59,038 nt of DNA from Buttiauxella izardii (GTDB lineage: Bacteria; Pseudomonadota; Gammaproteobacteria; Enterobacterales; Enterobacteriaceae), in NCBI RefSeq assembly GCF_003601925.1, contig NZ_QZWH01000024.1, forward strand, positions 1 to 59,038, read 5' to 3'. Positions 29,312 to 37,526 of this stretch are shown here, one piece after another; the first letter of the stretch is position 1; each line of letters opens with the position of its first letter. Under the pieces are notes generated by a model that was given only the letters and a program-made list of their open reading frames with translations, was not told the origin of the DNA and made no database searches. A program made the position numbers and the translations under genes.

Positions 29312-30220
29312 CTAATTCCCCCCGCTCAATCTCGCCCTTACTGCCGGATGCAATAAGTAATCCATACACCAGCGGCTGACTTTTCCCATTCCGTCGGAAC
29401 GGGCGGCGAGAAATAGTTTGGTGGCGTGTTTATGTTCTTGCATTGGCTTTTTCAGTAATAAGCCGTTATTGAGCAGCGGCAAGGCTAAATGGTGCGGAAT
29501 ATATCCGATGCCAACGTTTTGCTGAATCAGCGCAATAGCGGTGGCGAAGTTCGGCACAAATAGTGGTTTTTGCCCTTCCAGCAGCCAGGCCTGTTGGGGC
29601 GCAAGATTGACCGTGGTATCACGAATACAGATTGCAGAAAAATGGCGCAGTTCGGCGTTTTCGAGTGGTTGTGAATGACTGGCGAGCGGGTGCTCGGGGC
29701 CGACGACAAAATCCCACTCCAGTTGGCCGATTGGCTCGCTGATGATTCCTTCGGTGCTCGGCACCGCGTGTGGCGCGCCAATCACCAGATCCGCCCGTTT
29801 GCTATAAAGCGCATCCCAACAACCGTTGTACACCTCGAGATTAATCGTCAGCGTCGTGGAGGAAAACTCGCGTTCAAAATCGCGGATAAATTCCACCAGC
29901 GTGGCGGTGGGAATAATATTGTTTACCGCAATAGTTAGCTCGCGCTCCACGCCGTCGTGAATCAATACGGTGTTGCGTTTTAGTGCGTCGAGGTCACCAA
30001 GAATCGTTTTGCTGTGTTCTATGAAGTAATTGCCAGCGGGTGTGAGTTCGATATAGCGGCCTTTGCGGATAAACAGCTCCGCGCCGATGCTTTCTTCCGC
30101 TTTTTTGATGGTGTAACTTATCGCCGACGGCACCTTGTTTAACTGCTCGGCAGCAGTGGTAATGCTCTGATATTTAGCAACAAGATGAACAATGCGGATG
30201 GTTTCGTCAGAGATAAACAT
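29312..30220 (-). CDS. LysR-type regulator, AllS-like
   Basis: The regulator has 302 residues. The N-terminal helix-turn-helix (about 18-37, SITTAAEQLNKVPSAISYTI) and the phrase DGVERELTIAVNNI are close in style to E. coli AllS, the activator of anaerobic allantoin use, and to related purine regulators. It is the last gene on the minus strand of the carbamoyl cluster, 68 bases after the permease, with a 9-bp inverted repeat in that gap. It probably controls the seven genes upstream in answer to a ureido compound or purine breakdown product. The ligand is unknown. Confidence 0.85.
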   Translation of the reverse strand: MFISDETIRIVHLVAKYQSITTAAEQLNKVPSAISYTIKKAEESIGAELFIRKGRYIELTPAGNYFIEHSKTILGDLDALKRNTVLIHDGVERELTIAVNNIIPTATLVEFIRDFEREFSSTTLTINLEVYNGCWDALYSKRADLVIGAPHAVPSTEGIISEPIGQLEWDFVVGPEHPLASHSQPLENAELRHFSAICIRDTTVNLAPQQAWLLEGQKPLFVPNFATAIALIQQNVGIGYIPHHLALPLLNNGLLLKKPMQEHKHATKLFLAARSDGMGKVSRWCMDYLLHPAVRARLSGGN

Positions 30221-30241
30221 AGAGTTCCCGGTCAGGCGTTA

Positions 30242-30272
30242 AGTGACCTGACTCGTTCTGAGCCAGGTCACT
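30242..30272. promoter_or_regulatory. Inverted repeat between permease and regulator
   Basis: AGTGACCTG and CAGGTCACT are perfect complements separated by 13 bases that can pair further (CTC/GAG). No T tract follows on the minus strand, so it is not a clear terminator. It may be an operator or mRNA-stabilising hairpin. A TATAAT on the minus strand lies next to it. Confidence 0.45.
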
Positions 30273-30288
30273 GTATTATACCCGGGAT

Positions 30289-31512
30289 TTACTTGTTGTT
30301 ACTCATCCGGCTTAACGCGGCATAAGCGATGCAGGCCACAAGAATGGAATCCAGAGACGGGATAGTGGTGAGTGTGAACAACCCTTTCACCGTCATAAAG
30401 CCCACTGCCGAACCGATAACCCAGGCGACAAACGTCAGCACTTTGATTTGTGGCTCGCGGGTTAACACGCTTTCCTCATAACCGTTACGGCGATAAAGGA
30501 AGAAATCGGCGATGTAAATCCCGGCAACGGGCGGAGTGGCAATCCCGAGGAACAGCAGGAATGGAATAAACCACGCCATGATATCCATGCTGCCGACAAT
30601 CGCCGCCAGCACACCAAGTGCGATGGTGATTTGCCATTTCGGGAAGCGGGTCAGCAGCGTGGAAACCACTAATGTCCCCTGGAACATGTTCCCGGCATTG
30701 CCGGTGACACAAGCAAAAATCAGCAGCAGCGCGCCTGGCAGAACCGCACCAAACACCGCCATCGCACCCAGCAACGAACCTTGCCCACTAATGGCGCTTG
30801 GCGTTGCACCCGCCCAATACAGCAGCGGATAAGCAATCAGGAATGTTAAACCTGCGGCAATTAACGCGTGTTTGCGGTTATGCACAAAGCTGCCGAAATC
30901 GGGCAGGGTGGCGACCAGCACGATAATCGTCCCTACGACGGTCGAAACCGCCACGCCGGTGTTCATGCTGATGATCGCCGCAGGGGCTGCGACTTCGGTA
31001 TGCGTTGCAACATACAGGATGTAGCAAAGCACCAGCGCAATCACTGGCACCGCGAACTGCGCCACTTTGCCCAACACCGCAAAACCAAACGCGGTCGAAG
31101 CGACAAAAATCACGCATCCCGCCGCCACCAGCAGTTGCACCGGTAGCTCCAGCCCATGCTGCGCCAGCAAATCATGCACCGAATGGCCGAACATGTTGGC
31201 GGTCACCGCAATCCAGCCGAACAAGCTAATCGCCATCAAAATGTTGATCGCAATCGCGCCTTGCTCGCCGAAAGCATATTTCACAATGCCGTAAGTCGGC
31301 ATCCGCGCTTTTTCGCCCACGCTAATGGTGATCGCCGAAAGGATGGCGAGAATTAACCCGCCGATAATCACCACGCTAATCAGCCCGGAACTGGAGAGCT
31401 GATTGCCGAGGCTTGATGATGAAAGCAGCACGGGCGTGACGGCAATACCAAGCAAAATCATGGCAATGCGCAAGCCTGATGCGGTTCCTGGACTTTCTTC
31501 TGTTTTACGCAT
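30289..31512 (-). CDS. NCS1-family permease, CodB-like
   Basis: The protein has 407 residues with about twelve transmembrane helices. The N-terminal region and ATLPDFGSFVHNRKHA loop resemble the cytosine permease CodB of the nucleobase:cation symporter-1 family, which also carries uracil, allantoin and hydantoins. Charged stretches such as GEKARMPTYGIVKYAFGEQG are typical. It lies 26 bases downstream of the allophanate-type domain gene and should import the substrate of this pathway. The substrate itself cannot be read from the sequence; a small planar ureido or ring compound is likely. Confidence 0.85.
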   Translation of the reverse strand: MRKTEESPGTASGLRIAMILLGIAVTPVLLSSSSLGNQLSSSGLISVVIIGGLILAILSAITISVGEKARMPTYGIVKYAFGEQGAIAINILMAISLFGWIAVTANMFGHSVHDLLAQHGLELPVQLLVAAGCVIFVASTAFGFAVLGKVAQFAVPVIALVLCYILYVATHTEVAAPAAIISMNTGVAVSTVVGTIIVLVATLPDFGSFVHNRKHALIAAGLTFLIAYPLLYWAGATPSAISGQGSLLGAMAVFGAVLPGALLLIFACVTGNAGNMFQGTLVVSTLLTRFPKWQITIALGVLAAIVGSMDIMAWFIPFLLFLGIATPPVAGIYIADFFLYRRNGYEESVLTREPQIKVLTFVAWVIGSAVGFMTVKGLFTLTTIPSLDSILVACIAYAALSRMSNNK

Positions 31513-31538
31513 GACGAACTCCTTTTACGTGAGACGAC

Positions 31539-31931
31539 TCAGGCAATATGAAAGTGGCCGGTATATTTGCGCCAGCTACCCATTTCGGTGATCTCTTTTT
31601 GGCCTTCGGTCAGCCACGGTTCCGCCAGCACGCCGAGCATTTCGCTGCCGTCGGCAAGTTTCACTTTGCCAATGCATAAGCCCGCAGGCTCGCTCAGTAA
31701 CAGCGCGGCAAAAGAGGCCATCGGCAATTCCCAGACTTCCAGCGCCACAGAGGTGCCGCCTTCGCTGACGCGAACCATGCCAGGATGTTTGTTGTTGATG
31801 CTCCAGATGCGGTAATGGGCGTCGGTGTAATCTTCGCGTACAAATACGCCGCCGACTTTAAGCATGTTGACGTTCAGTTCCAGGCCGCGCATTAAGGTGC
31901 CGTTCACGGCGACCAGAGTGGTATCAGTCAT
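31539..31931 (-). CDS. Free-standing allophanate hydrolase C-terminal domain
   Basis: The protein has 130 residues and resembles the C-terminal domain of allophanate hydrolases (AtzF, Dur1,2), which has a gamma-glutamylcyclotransferase-like fold. The matching features are the opening VAVNGTLMRGLELN, then YRIWSIN, PGMVRVSEGG, VALEVWELP and IGKVKLADGSEMLGVLAEP. In AtzF this domain is reported to decarboxylate N-carboxycarbamate, made by the amidase domain. Here no amidase domain is attached or nearby. It overlaps the carbamate kinase stop by 8 bases, so the two are made together. Assignment of the domain is from remembered sequence patterns. Confidence 0.75.
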   Translation of the reverse strand: MTDTTLVAVNGTLMRGLELNVNMLKVGGVFVREDYTDAHYRIWSINNKHPGMVRVSEGGTSVALEVWELPMASFAALLLSEPAGLCIGKVKLADGSEMLGVLAEPWLTEGQKEITEMGSWRKYTGHFHIA

Positions 31932-32907
31932 GATGTTCTTCCTTGTTAACAGAGGTAATCCAGGTGCCGTTCTGGTGATTTAACGCGGCTTTGATCGCCT
32001 GCGGGCTGGTAATTAAACCGCTGGCATTTTTGCCGCCGAGTTGGCTTGCGCTAACAAAATCGACAATCGCTTCGACTTTCGGCTGCATGCTGCCTGCGCC
32101 AAATTGCCCTTGCGCGATCAGCGCTTCGGCCTGCGGAAGGGAAAGCTCATCCAGCCAGCGTTGTTCAGGCGTGCCGAAATTAATCGCTACTTTATCCACG
32201 CCGGTTGGGATCAGCAGCAGATCGGCACCGAGCTGTTGCGCCAGCAAAGCAGACGCCAGATCTTTGTCGATCACCGCTTCCACGCCGTGCAATTGCTGCT
32301 GTGCGTCACGCACCACCGGGATACCGCCGCCACCGCAGGAGATCACGATGCAGCCCTGTTTCAATAACTGGGCGATGGTGTCGCGTTCGATGATTTCCAG
32401 CGGAGCAGGGGACGGCACGGTACGACGCCAGCCGCGACCCGCGTCTTCCATCATCGTCCAGCCGAGTTGCTGTTGACGCAGTTCGGCAGTTTGCAGATCG
32501 AAGAACGCGCCAATCGGTTTGCTCGGGTGGCTAAAGGCCGGATCGTCTTTACTGACCAGAGTTTGCGTCACCACGGTCACAATCGGTTTGCTGATGCCAC
32601 GGCGTTGCAGTTCGTTATGCAGCGCTTTCTGGAACATGTAACCAATCGCGCCCTGGGTATCGCCGACGGCGTAATCGAGCGGCACCGGGGACACTTCTTC
32701 TGCCGCCAGTTCGGAGCGGCGCAGAATAAAGCCGACCTGTGGGCCGTTGCCATGCGTCAGTACTAAATCCCAGCCCGCCTCAATCATTTCGGCGACATGC
32801 GTAACGGTTTCGACCACCGCCTGATACTGGTCAGGAATGCTGTTGTGTTGGTCATCCTGAATCAGCGCGTTACCACCAACGGCGACGACAGCTAAAGGTT
32901 TGCTCAT
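31924..32907 (-). CDS. Carbamate kinase (AllK/ArcC-type)
   Basis: The enzyme has 327 residues of the amino acid kinase fold. It has AVGGNALIQ at the N-terminus, LTHGNGPQVG, and ISCGGGGIPVV in the middle. The catabolic reaction makes ATP and carbamate from carbamoyl phosphate and ADP. I chose the ATG at 32907 (MSKPLAVVAVGGNAL, behind AGGAGA), which overlaps the DUF1116 stop as ATGA; a longer frame from 32964 has a cysteine/arginine-rich, unlikely start. In E. coli the allantoin cluster has an equivalent kinase, YbcF/AllK, and the yah cluster has YahI. It is the energy-conserving step here. Confidence 0.92.
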   Translation of the reverse strand: MSKPLAVVAVGGNALIQDDQHNSIPDQYQAVVETVTHVAEMIEAGWDLVLTHGNGPQVGFILRRSELAAEEVSPVPLDYAVGDTQGAIGYMFQKALHNELQRRGISKPIVTVVTQTLVSKDDPAFSHPSKPIGAFFDLQTAELRQQQLGWTMMEDAGRGWRRTVPSPAPLEIIERDTIAQLLKQGCIVISCGGGGIPVVRDAQQQLHGVEAVIDKDLASALLAQQLGADLLLIPTGVDKVAINFGTPEQRWLDELSLPQAEALIAQGQFGAGSMQPKVEAIVDFVSASQLGGKNASGLITSPQAIKAALNHQNGTWITSVNKEEHHD

Positions 32908-34325
32908 GCTGATTCTCCTGCGGCAACGGCTTGCGCCAGCGCCTGAATGGCATCGACAAAACATGACAGCGGAGCAGTAGTGATGCCCGCGCCAATTTGC
33001 CCAACGCCTGCCTGTTTGTGGGCGATGCCGGTATTGATGATCGGAAGGATGCTGCGGTCTGCGACTTTACGCGCGTCGATGCCTGCGGCAGTGGCCGCAA
33101 AATTCAATGCCGGAAGCGTGAATGCCTGGTTTGCGCCAATGGTAATGGCCTGCATACGGCGGCTGTTGTTGGTGGCATCGTCCGGCGTGCCGCCAACAAA
33201 TTTCACGATGGCCGGTGAAGAAGCCATCGCAAAGCCACCGACGCCTGCGGTTTCGGTAATCGCGCTGTCGCCCAGATCCGCAGCCGCATCGTCTACGCCA
33301 TAACCCGGGAAGAACAACCCTTCCACCGGATTGGCTGGAGCCTGGAACCACTGGTCGCCAAGGCCGGATAAACGAATGCCGAAGTTCACGCCGTTACGCG
33401 CCATCACCGTGACCATGGAGCTGAACGGTACATTGGCGGCGGCGTCCATCATCGACTTACAGGCGGTCATCGATAAGTTAAGGAAGAAGTGATCGTTACT
33501 GGTGATAAACGCCACCACGCGCTGGAGCTGATCGGGCGGCAAATTGCAGGCCAAAAGTGCCGGGAACAGGCGCTTGCAGAGCAGGCCAGTGGCGGCGGCA
33601 TTGCGGTTATGGACTTCATCACCCATATGCAGCGCTTGCGACATCAACGGTTTCAGTTCCAGCTCGCCGAGTTCACCAACGGCGGCTTTTAGCGCCGGGG
33701 CGAGTTCTTCGCGCATCCAGTGCAAACGTTGCAGAACTTCGTCGTTATTGGCGCCAAAGCGCAGAACCTTGCCCAAACCTTCGTTGAAGTTGCTGAATGC
33801 GCGTTGGCCGTTGGTTTTGTTTTCAATCACCCACAGCGGCATCGACGGGCTGATAATCCCCGCCATTGGGCCGACGGCGTGATAATGGTGGCAAGGTTCG
33901 AGGTCGACTTCGCCGTTATGAGCCATTAATTCAGCGGCTTCGTGCGTGGTCGCCCAGCCTTCGAAAAGAATGGCACCCACAATCGCCCCTTTCACCGGGC
34001 CGCACATATTTGCCCAGCTAATCGGTGGGCCAGAGTGCAGAATCAATTTGCGCTGCGCCATGGCTGGGATCGCTTCACGAGCTTCCATTACATCAACCAA
34101 AACGGGTTGAGCGCTGAGATAACGTTCAAAGGCGATTTGGTTGGCTTGTTCAACTAACGGATGGCGCAGCAGTGCGGCCAAATACAGACCCGCCTGAACA
34201 TCGCCTGCAGCGGGTGGCTGCCAGCTTAATGGCGTCACATCGCCACCGACCTGTTGCAAGTTACCGGCAAAACTTTGCAGCCCGACATTGACGACCTTCA
34301 AAGGCTGATTAAATAAGGTATTCAT
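32904..34325 (-). CDS. DUF1116 protein, AllG (YlbE)-like
   Basis: The protein has 473 residues of the DUF1116 family, to which E. coli YlbE (AllG) and YahG belong. Conserved blocks include HSGPPISWANMCGPVKGAI, HHYHAVGPMAGIISPSMPLW and ARNGVNFGIRLSGLG. In E. coli, AllF, AllG and AllH together have been reported as oxamate carbamoyltransferase, which splits oxalurate with phosphate to oxamate and carbamoyl phosphate. The gene overlaps fdrA-like upstream and carbamate kinase downstream by 4 bases each, a sign of stoichiometric assembly. The exact substrate here is open. Confidence 0.88.
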   Translation of the reverse strand: MNTLFNQPLKVVNVGLQSFAGNLQQVGGDVTPLSWQPPAAGDVQAGLYLAALLRHPLVEQANQIAFERYLSAQPVLVDVMEAREAIPAMAQRKLILHSGPPISWANMCGPVKGAIVGAILFEGWATTHEAAELMAHNGEVDLEPCHHYHAVGPMAGIISPSMPLWVIENKTNGQRAFSNFNEGLGKVLRFGANNDEVLQRLHWMREELAPALKAAVGELGELELKPLMSQALHMGDEVHNRNAAATGLLCKRLFPALLACNLPPDQLQRVVAFITSNDHFFLNLSMTACKSMMDAAANVPFSSMVTVMARNGVNFGIRLSGLGDQWFQAPANPVEGLFFPGYGVDDAAADLGDSAITETAGVGGFAMASSPAIVKFVGGTPDDATNNSRRMQAITIGANQAFTLPALNFAATAAGIDARKVADRSILPIINTGIAHKQAGVGQIGAGITTAPLSCFVDAIQALAQAVAAGESA

Positions 34326-35881
34326 GCGTTAGCTTCCTTCTTCTGCGCCTGGCTGTTTGCGACATGGCTTGCCCAAAGTGCGGCTTGAGCGTTGCAATCG
34401 GCGACGATAATTCCCGCATTGCGCAGCGCATTAATTTGTTGTGAGCGTTGTTGTGGATCGGCTTCAGTGCCGCAAACGTGCGCGATTAACAGCGGTGCGT
34501 GCTGTTTGTCGGTTTGTGAAAGCAGCTCAAGCAGTTCTGCTGCCGGTTCACTGGATGCGCCGTAACCCAGCACTAAATCGAACAGCACTACAGCAGTTTC
34601 AGCATCGGCGATTTCCGCCAGAATGCGCTGGTTACGCAGTGTAGGGTCGATCATCGGGTGCGGGCGGCCACGGGTGAAATCATCATCACCCATATCAATC
34701 AGCGTATGGCCCTGGCTTTTCCAGATGTCCGCGAGCTTGCTGTTGCCTGCCACTGGCGTGTTGGAGTACGCGGTGTGGCCTTGTTGCTGGCAAATCAACT
34801 GGCTTTCAAAACAGAAAGTGCCGCCAGCAAACACGCCGCGAATCGCGGTGCGTTTTGCATCCAGCATTTGAGAATGCTTGTTCAGCATGGCGACGTGTTG
34901 CGGGTCAAGATGCGCAACGGTTGTTGGAAGCGAGCGGTTTTTCAGCAAGGCGACGGCAATTTCTGCGGCATCTGCCAGAGTGCTGGCGGCGGTGACACCT
35001 GGGCGCGTGATTTCTTCAGCTTTAGCGCCGAGGAAATTCACTACCACCGGTTTGTTCGCGGCTTGCGCACATTTGAGAATTTGTTCCGCGACCGGGCGAG
35101 CTGGGGGTTTGGAAATTAAAACAATTACTTTGGTTTCAGGATCTTCAGCTAGCGCATTGAGGCCGAACAGCATTGAAATGCCGCCGATTTCTTCACTGAG
35201 ATCGTGCCCGCCGGTGCCCAACGCCTGGGAAATTCCCGCGCCCAACTGGTCGATACGACACGTCACTTCCTGCACGCCAGTGCCGGACGCGCCAACAATG
35301 CCAATCGCGCCACGCTGCACCACGTTAGCAAAACCCAACGGCATGCCGTTGATAATCGCGGTGCCGCAATCCGGCCCCATCACCATGCGGTTTTTTTGCT
35401 GCGCCAACAGCTTGATCTGCTTTTCCTGGGCGACGCTGACGTTATCGCTAAACATCATCACGTTCATGCCCAGTTGCAGCGCTTTGATGGCTTCAGCGGC
35501 GGCGTAATCGCCCGGTACAGAAATCAGTGCCAGATTGGCTTCGGGTTCTTTTTCCAGCGCCATTTCGATACTGACCAGATCAGGTGCGCGAACACCATTG
35601 TTGCTGCCTTCGTCTGGTTTGCTGTTCAGGCGCTGGTGCGCCAACTCAAGCGCCTGGTTGCAGGCGTCTTCTTCGCCCATCAAGGCGATAATCAGGTCGT
35701 TTGGCCCGGCGTTGAAATTCTCCCCTAAACCCGCGTCGTGAAGCTGCTCCAGATTCGTCGCAGTGCCCATCACCACCGAGGCCTGAACAATGCCCGGAAG
35801 CTTGCTGATTTGCGCCGAAATCTGCATCAGGGAAACGGAATCCTGATACAACCTGGCAAAAACTTTATGCATGATGCTCAT
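34322..35881 (-). CDS. FdrA/AllF-like acyl-CoA synthetase-fold protein
   Basis: The protein has 519 residues and is related to E. coli FdrA (AllF, 555) and YahF (515). It has a succinyl-CoA-synthetase-alpha-like Rossmann region: ANLALISVPGDYAA, MGPDCGTAIINGMPLGFANV and GIVGASGTGVQEVTC. The C-terminal half holds GDDDFTRGRPHPMIDPTLRN. It should form the core of a carbamoyltransferase with the DUF1116 and DUF2877 partners. The length is nearer to YahF, so it may belong to the Yah-type branch rather than the allantoin one. A 91-base gap with two hairpins separates it from the DUF2877 gene upstream. Confidence 0.88.
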   Translation of the reverse strand: MSIMHKVFARLYQDSVSLMQISAQISKLPGIVQASVVMGTATNLEQLHDAGLGENFNAGPNDLIIALMGEEDACNQALELAHQRLNSKPDEGSNNGVRAPDLVSIEMALEKEPEANLALISVPGDYAAAEAIKALQLGMNVMMFSDNVSVAQEKQIKLLAQQKNRMVMGPDCGTAIINGMPLGFANVVQRGAIGIVGASGTGVQEVTCRIDQLGAGISQALGTGGHDLSEEIGGISMLFGLNALAEDPETKVIVLISKPPARPVAEQILKCAQAANKPVVVNFLGAKAEEITRPGVTAASTLADAAEIAVALLKNRSLPTTVAHLDPQHVAMLNKHSQMLDAKRTAIRGVFAGGTFCFESQLICQQQGHTAYSNTPVAGNSKLADIWKSQGHTLIDMGDDDFTRGRPHPMIDPTLRNQRILAEIADAETAVVLFDLVLGYGASSEPAAELLELLSQTDKQHAPLLIAHVCGTEADPQQRSQQINALRNAGIIVADCNAQAALWASHVANSQAQKKEANA

Positions 35882-35972
35882 GTTTTAATACCTGTGTTTA
35901 ACCGCCTGAAGGTGAATTCAGGCAAAGCGTTGCCGCACCGATTGAGCGGTGTCTTTCGATTGCGGTAAGAAT

Positions 35973-36854
35973 TTAAAGTGTGGCTTTTAGCGTTCGCAGC
36001 CCATGTAGCAACCCGGCCAGGCAATCCACGCCAGATGAACTGCCAAACTGCATAACGCCAAGCGCTGCCGTGCGAATTTGCGTTGTTTGGGCGTTGCTGT
36101 AGAGCAACTGAATAAGCTGGTAAATCGGTTCGGAGAAATGCCCTTCCAGCCCGCGAGTCACGTAATGGCGGCTAATGTCATTAGTGCGTGAAAGCAGCGG
36201 CGGGACTGCGTTTTGCAGGTTTTCCCAATGTAACGCGATGCCTTCTACTTCTCGCCATGACCAAAGTGCCGCCAGATAACCCAGCAAATAATCATCACCG
36301 TCGGGCGTTAAGCCGTGCCCAAAACCGATAATTTTTGCCAGTTGTGCGTCCATCATTTCGCGGCTGTCGTTCGCCGTCAGATTCACCGCCAGACCTTGCG
36401 GGCACTCTTGCGGCAAGAGCTGCAACACGCTGTTGATGTGCTGTTGCTGGCAATAATGGCGCAACTGTTGAGTCAGGGTTTGGTAGTGAGTCAGCGCGCC
36501 AGGCAAGCCTTGTTTAACTTGTGCTATCATTGGCCACTCAGGCTGCCATTGCGCGCTGCCTCGCAAACTGATGCTCAAGCGTTGCGTGGTAAGAATTCCG
36601 TCACGCCAGATGAACGGCTCGTTGGGGCGGGTTTGTAGACGCCAGTCCCAACCGGGCGGCAAATCGACGCGTATCGCATCCGGTAGTTGCTGGTACTTTA
36701 TGGCACACAGCAACGTCAGCAATTCGCCGTCTTCCGCCACCATATTCAGCGCCGATTCAAAGGCGCTATGCAGGCGAAGCGAAACCTGTTTTTGAGCTAA
36801 CCGGCTGGCAGCCAGATAGCCCATCGAGATCACAGGAAGCGCGACGGCGACCAT
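35973..36854 (-). CDS. DUF2877 protein, AllH (YlbF)-like
   Basis: The protein has 293 residues of the DUF2877 family, with E. coli YlbF (AllH) and YahE as relatives. The signature GFGHGLTPDGDDYLLGYLAAL lies near residue 180, and the C-terminus has FGSSSGVDCLAGLLHGL. It is the third partner of the FdrA/DUF1116 carbamoyltransferase. The start ATG lies 6 bases after the hydrolase stop without a strong ribosome-binding site, so it is probably translated by coupling. N-terminal hydrophobic residues 1-14 look like protein core rather than a signal peptide. Confidence 0.85.
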   Translation of the reverse strand: MVAVALPVISMGYLAASRLAQKQVSLRLHSAFESALNMVAEDGELLTLLCAIKYQQLPDAIRVDLPPGWDWRLQTRPNEPFIWRDGILTTQRLSISLRGSAQWQPEWPMIAQVKQGLPGALTHYQTLTQQLRHYCQQQHINSVLQLLPQECPQGLAVNLTANDSREMMDAQLAKIIGFGHGLTPDGDDYLLGYLAALWSWREVEGIALHWENLQNAVPPLLSRTNDISRHYVTRGLEGHFSEPIYQLIQLLYSNAQTTQIRTAALGVMQFGSSSGVDCLAGLLHGLRTLKATL

Positions 36855-36860
36855 CGTGAC

Positions 36861-37526
36861 TTAGCCTTTCAGCCCGGAAATAATCGCGTTGGCATCGCTC
36901 ACCCAGCCAAAAATCGCGCCCTGAGCTTTAATCATTTCCAGCGCGTACTTCTGGAATTCCGGGAAGTACGAGCCAACGCAATCTTCAGGAATAATGCATT
37001 CAAAGCCACGGTCGTTGGCTTCACGCACCGTAGTGGTCACGCAAACTTCGGTGGTTACGCCGCAAACAATCAGCGTTTTAATGCCGCTATTTTGCAAAAT
37101 CAAATGCAGGTCAGTTTGGTAGAAAGCCCCTTTGCCGGGCTTATCAATCACCGGCTCGCCAGCGATTGGGTACAGTTCAGGAATGATGTCGTGACCGGCT
37201 TCGCCGCGAATCAGCGTGCGACCCATCGGGCCGTTTTCACCGATAAAAGTCATGCCGCCGCGAGTCAGTTTGGCAGGTGGGCAATCAGTGAGATCCGGGC
37301 GATGGCCTTCGCGGGTGTGAATCACCATCAAACCTTTTTGACGTGCCACATCAAGCACGCGTTTACACGGCTCGATAGCGCTACGCACCAGGGAAACATC
37401 GTTACCCAGCGCTTCGCCAAAACCACCGGCTTCGACAAAATCGCGCTGCATATCGATCATGACCAGCGCGGTGGTTTTAGGATCAAACGGCAGAGAAAAA
37501 GGTTGGGCTTCAAAAGCGTGGGTCAT
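36861..37526 (-). CDS. Isochorismatase-like cysteine hydrolase, BiuH-like candidate
   Basis: The enzyme has 221 residues of the isochorismatase-like superfamily. The catalytic triad is Asp25 (VMIDMQRDF), Lys129 (IDKPGKGAF) and Cys162 (GVTTEVCVTT). Family members cut amides and ureido groups: biuret hydrolase, triuret hydrolase, RutB, N-carbamoylsarcosine amidase. Gln202 in IKAQGAIFGW lies 40 residues after the Cys. As I recall, biuret hydrolase has its substrate-binding Gln215 40 residues after Cys175. The ATG at 37526 has a strong AGGAG site; an upstream extension to 37625 is not family-like. It is the first gene of the minus-strand operon. Confidence 0.82.
   Translation of the reverse strand: MTHAFEAQPFSLPFDPKTTALVMIDMQRDFVEAGGFGEALGNDVSLVRSAIEPCKRVLDVARQKGLMVIHTREGHRPDLTDCPPAKLTRGGMTFIGENGPMGRTLIRGEAGHDIIPELYPIAGEPVIDKPGKGAFYQTDLHLILQNSGIKTLIVCGVTTEVCVTTTVREANDRGFECIIPEDCVGSYFPEFQKYALEMIKAQGAIFGWVSDANAIISGLKG

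Noticed and set aside
32908-32964. N-terminal extension of the carbamate kinase
   Set aside because: The extra 19 residues are cysteine/arginine-rich, lie within the DUF1116 gene and lack a ribosome-binding site; the ATG at 32907 has a strong one.
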